Shown: in pieces, positions 58,425 through 64,000 of the stretch
Numbering within the stretch: the first letter of the stretch is position 1
Layout of the letters: each line of letters starts with the position of its first letter
Source: Pseudomonadota bacterium
GTDB taxonomy: Bacteria; Pseudomonadota; Gammaproteobacteria; Steroidobacterales; Steroidobacteraceae
Direction: 5' to 3'
DNA length: 64,000 bases
Assembly (NCBI GenBank): GCA_023391335.1
Contig: JAEWBG010000038.1
Span: 8,995-72,994, forward strand
Position numbers and translations under genes: made by a program
The notes under the pieces: model-generated
What the model was told of the DNA's origin: nothing
The model's input: only the letters and a program-made list of their open reading frames with translations
Database searches by the model: none

Positions 58425-60500
58425 TTAGTCCAGCCCTTCGGCGTATCGACGTAGCAACATTCGTTGTGCGCTCACGCCACCGGAGCGCTTCGCGGGGGGT
58501 TGGTAGGCGCCCTCTGCGGTCAACGTCCACGCTTGTTCATCGTCGGCGAGATAGAGTTCGAGCTCGTTGATGATGCGTTCTCGATGCGCAGCGTGTTCGA
58601 TCGGAAATGCAACTTCGATTCGGCGAAAGAAATTCCGCTCCATCCAATCTGCGCTCGCGCAGTAAACCTCGGGATGCCCGTCGTTGAGAAAGTAGTACAC
58701 GCGCGAGTGCTCCAGGAAGCGACCGACAACCGAACGCACCCTGATGTTCTCGGAAAGTCCAGGCACTCCTGGGCGTAATGAGCACATCCCACGCACGATC
58801 AGATCGACGGACACACCTGCCGTCGACGCCTGATACAGTGCCTGAATAATCAACGGATCAAGCAACGCATTCAATTTCGCGACGATGCGTGCTGGTCGGC
58901 CAGCGCGGGCGATCTCAATTTCACGCCGCGTTTTTTCGATCAACGACTCGTGCAGCGTGAACGGCGACTGCAGAATCTTCTGCATTGCTGCCACTCGGGT
59001 TGGGCTCGTGAGCTGCAGAAATAGTTCGTGGATGTCTTCGCCGAGCGCTTCGTTGCACGTGAAGAGTCCATAGTCAGTGTAGATGCGCGCAGTATTGGGG
59101 TGATAGTTGCCGGTCCCGAGATGACAATACCTGCGGAGCTGGTCTCCTTCCCGTCGCACAACCATGATCAACTTTGCGTGCGTCTTGTAACCGACCACGC
59201 CGTACATGACGTGAGCGCCAGCTTCTTGGAGGCGCGTCGCTAGTTCGATATTCGCAGCCTCATCGAAGCGAGCCATCAACTCGATCACGACGGTGACTTC
59301 TTTCCCGGCACGTGCTGCAGTAACGAGCGCATCGACGATGGGTGACTGCGCTCCAGTGCGATAGAGCGTCTGCTTGATCGCCAAGACATGGGAGTCGCTG
59401 GCAGCTTGGCGCAGCAAATCGATCACTGGGCCGAAGGCTTCATACGGATGATGGAGCAACAAGTCGCCCTCGCGAATGACTGCGAGCAGATCCTCGCGTC
59501 CTACGAGTCTTTTCGGCACGCTGGGAGTGAAGCTCGGGTACTTCAAATCCGGCCTATCGATGAGGTCGTAGATGGCCATCAATCGATTGAGGTTGACCGG
59601 ACCACGGACTTGATAGAGATCGTCCCTGTTCAGTGCGAAATGGCGCAACAGGAACTCGGTGATGTTCTCCGGGCAATCCATCGATGTTTCGAGGCGAACC
59701 GCAGCGCCATAACGGCGCTCGGCCAACTCGCCTTCGATTGCCCGTAACAAGTTGTCGACTTCTTCGTCGTCAACGAACAGATCGCTGTTGCGAGTCACGC
59801 GAAATTGCCAAGCGCCCTCGACGGACATACCGCTGAATAGGCGATCGATGAACATCGAGACCACTGCGCTCAGGAACACAAAATAGGTTGCACCCGTCGC
59901 GTCCGTGACGGGGGGAATTTTGATGATGCGAGGCAGGGATCTAGGAACTTGGACCACAGCGAGCTCAGCATCGCGGCCGAATGCGTCCTTACCGGACAAA
60001 CGGACGATGAAATTCAAACTCTTGTTCTGGATGCGCGGGAACGGTCGCGCCGGGTCCAGGCCCAACGGAGTGAGGACCGGCTCAACTTCTTTCACGAAGA
60101 AATTGTTCAGCCACGCTCGTTGCTGCGCGGAAGCAGTGCGTGAATTGACGAATTGGATGCCTTCGTTGCCGAGAGCGGGAAAGACGACGTCATTGAGCAG
60201 TTGATATTGATCCCGGATCAGCTCGGCAGCGCGGCTGTGTATGGCGGCGAGCTGCTCGGGGACGCTCATACCGTCCGGTCCACCGGCAAGCGATCCAAGT
60301 TCCAGACGTTGCTTCAGTCCTGCTACGCGTATTTCAAAGAACTCATCTAGGTTTGAACACGAGATGGCCAGAAAGCGGATGCGCTCGAGCAGCGGCAGGG
60401 ATTCATCGTGCGCTTGCAGCAAGACGCGATGATTGAAATCGAGAAACGAGAGCTCCCGATTGATGTAGTGCTCGGGAGCTTTGAAATTGATGTCTAGCAT
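58425..60500 (-). CDS. ppk1: Polyphosphate kinase 1
   Basis: A 691-residue enzyme that builds polyphosphate from the gamma phosphate of ATP, reversibly. The N domain starts INRELSFLDFNHRVL (about 13-27). The two catalytic histidines lie in GYKTHAKLIMV and CHLGTGNYHPNTARIYTDY, within phospholipase-D-like C1 and C2 domains. The C2 end has RNFFRRIEVAFPI. Length is normal for Ppk1. The ATG chosen is the second possible start; a GTG two codons earlier is the alternative. It ends two bases from ppx. Confidence 0.96.
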   Translation of the reverse strand: MLDINFKAPEHYINRELSFLDFNHRVLLQAHDESLPLLERIRFLAISCSNLDEFFEIRVAGLKQRLELGSLAGGPDGMSVPEQLAAIHSRAAELIRDQYQLLNDVVFPALGNEGIQFVNSRTASAQQRAWLNNFFVKEVEPVLTPLGLDPARPFPRIQNKSLNFIVRLSGKDAFGRDAELAVVQVPRSLPRIIKIPPVTDATGATYFVFLSAVVSMFIDRLFSGMSVEGAWQFRVTRNSDLFVDDEEVDNLLRAIEGELAERRYGAAVRLETSMDCPENITEFLLRHFALNRDDLYQVRGPVNLNRLMAIYDLIDRPDLKYPSFTPSVPKRLVGREDLLAVIREGDLLLHHPYEAFGPVIDLLRQAASDSHVLAIKQTLYRTGAQSPIVDALVTAARAGKEVTVVIELMARFDEAANIELATRLQEAGAHVMYGVVGYKTHAKLIMVVRREGDQLRRYCHLGTGNYHPNTARIYTDYGLFTCNEALGEDIHELFLQLTSPTRVAAMQKILQSPFTLHESLIEKTRREIEIARAGRPARIVAKLNALLDPLIIQALYQASTAGVSVDLIVRGMCSLRPGVPGLSENIRVRSVVGRFLEHSRVYYFLNDGHPEVYCASADWMERNFFRRIEVAFPIEHAAHRERIINELELYLADDEQAWTLTAEGAYQPPAKRSGGVSAQRMLLRRYAEGLD

Positions 60501-60577
60501 CGGCACAACCGTTGCGGATGCGCCTGAGGATACTACGGGACCTGCTGCGTATGTGTTACAGGCCTGTGACCGTGCAG

Positions 60578-61948
60578 CTAGTTATGAGCCGAGACCGCGA
60601 GCGTCGCCTGATCATGCTCCTTATCTAGCTGAGCAAGGACTTCGCCTGATTTCCTCTGAAATTCCTCGGCGTATTGCGCGGCGATGGGTGACGCGACCGG
60701 CAGAGGCACTGTGCGTGGATTCTTGTGTACGCCATTCACGCGGTACTCGTAATGCAAATGCGGGCCCGTCGCGGCGCCGGAGCTACCGACATAACCGATC
60801 GTCACGCCTTGCTTGACTCGCTGACCTTGCTTTAGGCCTGCCGCGAATCGCGACATGTGCCCGTACAGAGTCGAGATGCCGCCACCGTGCTCCAAGATCA
60901 CCACGTTGCCATAGCCGCCTTTTCTGCCAATGAAATCAACACGCCCGTCGCCGGCCGCCTTGATCACCGTGCCTCTAGGCGCCGCGTAGTCGACGCCTTT
61001 GTGCGCTCGGATGATGTTCAAGATGGGATGGAACCGATGCGGGTCGAAGTTCGAACTGATGCGAGTGAAATCCAGAGGGGCACGCAAGAATGCGCGCCGC
61101 ATGCTGTGTCCGTCCGGTGCGAAGTAGTCCGAGACTTTTCCATCCGCGGACTCGAACAACACGGCGCGATGTGCCTCGCCATTGTTGATGAACTCCGCCG
61201 CCAAAATCTTCCCGTCGCCGATGTATTCGCTGCCGCGATATTTCTGTTCGTATACGACGCTGAAGCGATCGCCCGGCTGGATGTCGAGAGCGAAATCGAT
61301 GTCCCAGCCGAAGATGTCATTGGCGAGGCGCAAGATGATGTCCGGGCTGATTCCCGCTGCTCGTGCCGCTACGAACAGTGAACTCTCGATCGTGCCGTGC
61401 GCTCTTGCAATACGGAGGTCAAGTGGTGTTTCGACGACCTTGGCTTTGAATCCATCGTCGCTGCGAGTCACTGAGAGAAGCTCGGTATCACTGATGCGGC
61501 GACTCAGCGCTTGCAGCAGCCCCTCTTCGTGCACCAACGTGATCGTGTCGCCTGGGCGGAGTTGGTCGAGGCTTTTCTGCACTCCAGGCAAGTCGCGAAT
61601 CGATGCGAGATCCGACAGATCCAATTTCAATTGCCGAAAAATTCGATCGAGCGTGTCGTTACGCCGCACGACAAATTCCACTGTATCGCCGAGCGGCTTG
61701 GGAATGGGTGAAGGAGACTGGAGCTGACCGATCGTCTTGAGATCGGGAAGTTGAGGCAATTCAATCGCGGGCACGTTCACTGGCTCATTCTGCGGCTGTG
61801 GCTGACGGGTGAGCACGTAGCCCACGATTCCGCCGATCACCGGAAGCAGGATCCCGACCGAAAACCATCGCACATGAGCGGCGGCACCCGTCTTTGTCCG
61901 TCGCAGCTTGTAGTCGAAATTGATTTTGGGTGGTTCTTGCACTGCCAA
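60578..61948 (-). CDS. mepM: M23 (LytM) murein DD-endopeptidase, MepM-like
   Basis: A 456-residue envelope protein with an N-terminal membrane anchor (about 29-46), a linker with an OapA/LysM-like part (VEFVVRRNDTLDRIFRQL, about 90-107), and a C-terminal peptidase M23 domain. The zinc ligands are in HKGVDYAAPRGT (H-x3-D) and GPHLHYEYR (H-x-H). The layout is that of MepM, which cuts D-Ala-meso-DAP cross-links so new strands can be inserted. The gene is divergent from tyrS. A cytoskeletal bactofilin gene is 4 kb away and could work with such an enzyme; this is inference. Confidence 0.92.
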   Translation of the reverse strand: MAVQEPPKINFDYKLRRTKTGAAAHVRWFSVGILLPVIGGIVGYVLTRQPQPQNEPVNVPAIELPQLPDLKTIGQLQSPSPIPKPLGDTVEFVVRRNDTLDRIFRQLKLDLSDLASIRDLPGVQKSLDQLRPGDTITLVHEEGLLQALSRRISDTELLSVTRSDDGFKAKVVETPLDLRIARAHGTIESSLFVAARAAGISPDIILRLANDIFGWDIDFALDIQPGDRFSVVYEQKYRGSEYIGDGKILAAEFINNGEAHRAVLFESADGKVSDYFAPDGHSMRRAFLRAPLDFTRISSNFDPHRFHPILNIIRAHKGVDYAAPRGTVIKAAGDGRVDFIGRKGGYGNVVILEHGGGISTLYGHMSRFAAGLKQGQRVKQGVTIGYVGSSGAATGPHLHYEYRVNGVHKNPRTVPLPVASPIAAQYAEEFQRKSGEVLAQLDKEHDQATLAVSAHN

Positions 61949-62097
61949 GTCCGCTAGGTCTAAAAAACGTGGCCGAAAATTAGAAGATGGCGGCGCGGTG
62001 AGTCAACCCAAATTCGCGTATTTCCAATGAATTCGGTGCGAGTCGTAAGGCTTGCTGATAGAGTCCGGCGCGATTTTTCCATCAAGAACGTAAGTCC

Positions 62098-63303
62098 ATG
62101 TCGAGCGCTCACGAACAACTCTTGGAACTCAAACGCGGAGCTTCTGAAGTTCTGCTTGAAAGTGAACTGCTGAAAAAGCTCGAATCCCGCAAGCCATTGC
62201 GCGTTAAAGCTGGGTTCGATCCCACCGCGCCGGATTTGCACCTCGGTCACACGGTGCTGATCAACAAGATGCGGCGGTTCCAGGATTTTGGTCACGAAGT
62301 GATTTTCCTGATCGGCGATTTCACGGGTCTCATTGGTGATCCAACCGGCCGTAACGCCACGCGCCCCCCGCTCACGCCAGACGAAATCAAAGCGAATGCC
62401 GCTACGTATCAGGAGCAGATATTCAAAATCCTCGATCCACAGAGGACGCGCGTTGAGTTCAACTCGAGATGGATGAGCGAAATGACCTCTGCAGGGCTGA
62501 TTCAGCTCGCGGCTCGACACACGGTTGCTCGCATGCTCGAGCGAGATGATTTCAGTAAACGCTACAAGAATGGTCAGCCCATTGCGATCCACGAGTTTTT
62601 GTACCCGCTCGTGCAGGGTTATGACTCCGTAGCTCTCAAGGCTGACGTAGAACTGGGCGGTACAGATCAGAAATTCAATCTATTGATGGGAAGACAGCTT
62701 CAAGAGTCATTCGGGCAAGACCCGCAAGTTGTGATGACCATGCCTCTGCTCGAGGGGCTAGATGGCGTAAACAAGATGTCCAAATCGCTAGGCAACTACA
62801 TCGGCGTGACTGAACCGCCACAGGACATGTTCGGGAAATTGATGTCGGTTTCCGACTCGCTGATGTGGAGATACTTCGATCTGCTCTCATTTCGTAGCAA
62901 TGGCGAGATCGAGAATTTCCGGCGCGAAGTCGACGAGGGCAGGAACCCCATGGAAATCAAATTCGAGCTCGCACGTGAAATCACAGCGCGCTTTCATGGA
63001 GAAATGGCGGCGCAGCAAGCGCGAGAGGCTTTCTCAACGCGAAGCCAAAAGCGCGAACTGCCCGAAAATGTGGAAAAACGCACCATTGCTATTGACCAGG
63101 ATGCGATTAGCGTTGCGCAACTCTTGAAAATGGCCGGTCTCGTTCAAAGTACCTCTGCTGCTAATCGCCTCATCGAACAAGGAGGAGTGCGTATCGATGG
63201 CGAGAAGATCTCTGACACAAAATGCAGTGTGCAGGTTGGATCACGACATCTCTTCCAAGTGGGCAAGCGAACGTTTGCCGAGATTGAAATCATCAAGGGG
63301 TGA
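62098..63303 (+). CDS. tyrS: Tyrosine--tRNA ligase
   Basis: A 401-residue class I aminoacyl-tRNA synthetase that charges tRNA-Tyr. The ATP-binding signatures are LHLGH (47-51; HIGH) and KMSKS (226-230). The start KAGFDPTAPDLHLGH and the length mark the TyrZ-like type. The C-terminal S4 RNA-binding domain has NRLIEQGGVRIDGEK. The gene lies between the divergent mepM-like gene and the rrn operon, a known tyrS-rrn neighbour order. No T-box or other leader was seen. Confidence 0.96.
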   Translation: MSSAHEQLLELKRGASEVLLESELLKKLESRKPLRVKAGFDPTAPDLHLGHTVLINKMRRFQDFGHEVIFLIGDFTGLIGDPTGRNATRPPLTPDEIKANAATYQEQIFKILDPQRTRVEFNSRWMSEMTSAGLIQLAARHTVARMLERDDFSKRYKNGQPIAIHEFLYPLVQGYDSVALKADVELGGTDQKFNLLMGRQLQESFGQDPQVVMTMPLLEGLDGVNKMSKSLGNYIGVTEPPQDMFGKLMSVSDSLMWRYFDLLSFRSNGEIENFRREVDEGRNPMEIKFELAREITARFHGEMAAQQAREAFSTRSQKRELPENVEKRTIAIDQDAISVAQLLKMAGLVQSTSAANRLIEQGGVRIDGEKISDTKCSVQVGSRHLFQVGKRTFAEIEIIKG

Positions 63304-63468
63304 AGCTCAATAACGCTGACGGTTTGTTCAACGTGAGCTAACTGAATGTGCATGGAATGCCTTAAAACATAGCGTTTTCGGCTTCTCATCACTGCGAACT
63401 CGTACCAACGCAACGTGCGTTGCACATCACCACAATAGACGCGTGCGAAGAAATTTTTCTGTCAAGTG

Positions 63469-63496
63469 TTGACAGTATGAATTTGGTAGCTAAACT
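63469..63496 (+). promoter_or_regulatory. Candidate rrn promoter P1
   Basis: A perfect TTGACA at 63469-63474 is followed after 16 bases by TAAACT at 63491-63496, a moderate -10 box. AT-rich sequence (AAGAAATTTTTCTG) lies just upstream of the -35 box, as in UP elements. Confidence 0.65.
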
Positions 63497-63586
63497 GCGC
63501 CGCCTTCGGTTGAGGCGCCCGCAAAAAGGCGCGGCAAACGAAGGAACCGCCAACATCGCAACTGAGAAATAAAACGCTTAGGGATG

Positions 63587-63614
63587 TTGACGAGGTAGAG
63601 AAGCCGGTTATAAT
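63587..63614 (+). promoter_or_regulatory. Candidate rrn promoter P2
   Basis: TTGACG at 63587-63592 is followed after 16 bases by a perfect TATAAT at 63609-63614. Transcription would start near 63621, just before the boxB-like hairpin. Confidence 0.8.
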
Positions 63615-63623
63615 TCCGCTTCT

Positions 63624-63687
63624 GTCCACGGCGAAAGTCTGGACCGCTCTTTAAAAATCGAAACAGGTAATTTGTGTGGGAACTCGC
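63624..63687 (+). promoter_or_regulatory. rrn antitermination leader: boxB hairpin, boxA, boxC
   Basis: GTCCA and TGGAC (63624-63644) form a boxB-like hairpin. GCTCTTTAAAAA at 63646-63657 is a boxA, close to the E. coli rrn form. TGTGTGGGAACTCG at 63674-63687 matches the boxC region of E. coli rrn leaders, with a single mismatch by eye (E. coli TGTGTGGGCACTCG). The order and spacing are those of a NusA/B/E/G antitermination site. Confidence 0.85.
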
Positions 63688-63781
63688 ATCGGTCGTTAGC
63701 GAAAGCAACACGATGATGAGTTACCAATTAGCCAGTAAAGCTAGTTGGGATACTCGCTTCAATTCAAGGTCTAAAAGCCTT

Positions 63782-64000
<219 letters not shown>

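Larger units (their letters stand above)
63304..63781 (+). promoter_or_regulatory. rrn operon upstream region and leader
   Basis: About 480 bases between tyrS and the 16S gene, with no protein gene. It holds two probable promoters and a boxB/boxA/boxC antitermination leader (listed separately). The first about 160 bases contain a small GCAACG/CGTTGC hairpin near 63410-63426 and nothing else I can name; an AT-rich stretch (63447-63462) could serve as an UP element. Confidence 0.8.

Noticed and set aside
63304..63468. tRNA gene between tyrS and the rrn promoter
   Set aside because: No cloverleaf-like arrangement or TTCRA T-loop was found in this stretch.

Overview
The window is a stretch of gammaproteobacterial chromosome. 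The right end holds the first 219 bases of a 16S rRNA gene with a complete rrn leader. The gene orders kdsD-kdsC-lptC-lptA-lptB-rpoN-hpf-rapZ, petABC-sspA-sspB, tkt-gap-pgk-pyk and ibaG-murA are typical of Gammaproteobacteria. The V1 region of the 16S, the PPi-dependent phosphofructokinase and the outer-membrane genes suggest a Steroidobacterales/Nevskiales/Xanthomonadales-like lineage; this placement is an inference from memory, not from a search. The sequence is moderately GC-rich. I saw no IS element, prophage, CRISPR array, tRNA gene or clearly broken gene.

Layout. 0-6.4 kb: a partial selO leaving the left edge, a periplasmic thioredoxin-like protein, a pcm-rhodanese-tolC operon and a PAS-GGDEF-EAL protein. 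6.6-14.2 kb: an H+-pyrophosphatase and a PPi-type phosphofructokinase (together a PPi-based energy module), adenylate kinase with a long lysine-rich histone-H1-like tail, RNase D and Mpl. 14.3-20.8 kb: the most accessory-looking part, with a CPBP protease, a small HTH-like protein, three glycosyltransferases (one resembling animal beta-1,4-galactosyltransferases) and a Wzi-type outer-membrane protein. 20.8-24.3 kb: hemL, rubredoxin, a TraB/GumN protein and a CpdA-like phosphodiesterase. 24.6-34.9 kb: tkt-gap-pgk-pyk, a penicillin-acylase-family hydrolase, a Bcp-like peroxiredoxin and a patatin. 35-43.1 kb: mgtE, rapZ, hpf, rpoN and the lipopolysaccharide genes lptB, lptA, lptC, kdsC, kdsD, all leftward. 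43.2-49.9 kb: ibaG, murA, a DegS-like protease, petABC and sspAB. 49.9-56.9 kb: pdxH, tyrA, a DUF484-GGDEF cyclase, a lone FecCD permease, rppH, hemJ, a coiled-coil membrane protein, a bactofilin and erpA. 56.9-64 kb: ppx and ppk (convergent), a LytM endopeptidase, tyrS and the rrn operon start.

How the genes fit together. One theme is the cell envelope: LPS Kdo synthesis and transport, surface polysaccharide transferases with Wzi, murein ligase, endopeptidase and recycling enzymes, and the DegS-like stress protease. A second is phosphate-bond economy: PPi-PFK, proton-pumping PPase, adenylate kinase, Ppk and Ppx. Lower glycolysis, the bc1 complex and two c-di-GMP enzymes complete a mostly housekeeping region.

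The strongest unusual signals are: (1) arrays of 7-bp (also 8- and 9-bp) imperfect tandem repeats in many intergenic spacers, sharing a period but varying in sequence; (2) the Adk-histone-like fusion; (3) the GT7-type galactosyltransferase homologue; (4) the adjacent PPi-PFK and K+-independent H+-PPase; (5) loss of ptsN from the rpoN cluster. I found no clearly new defence or mobile system.
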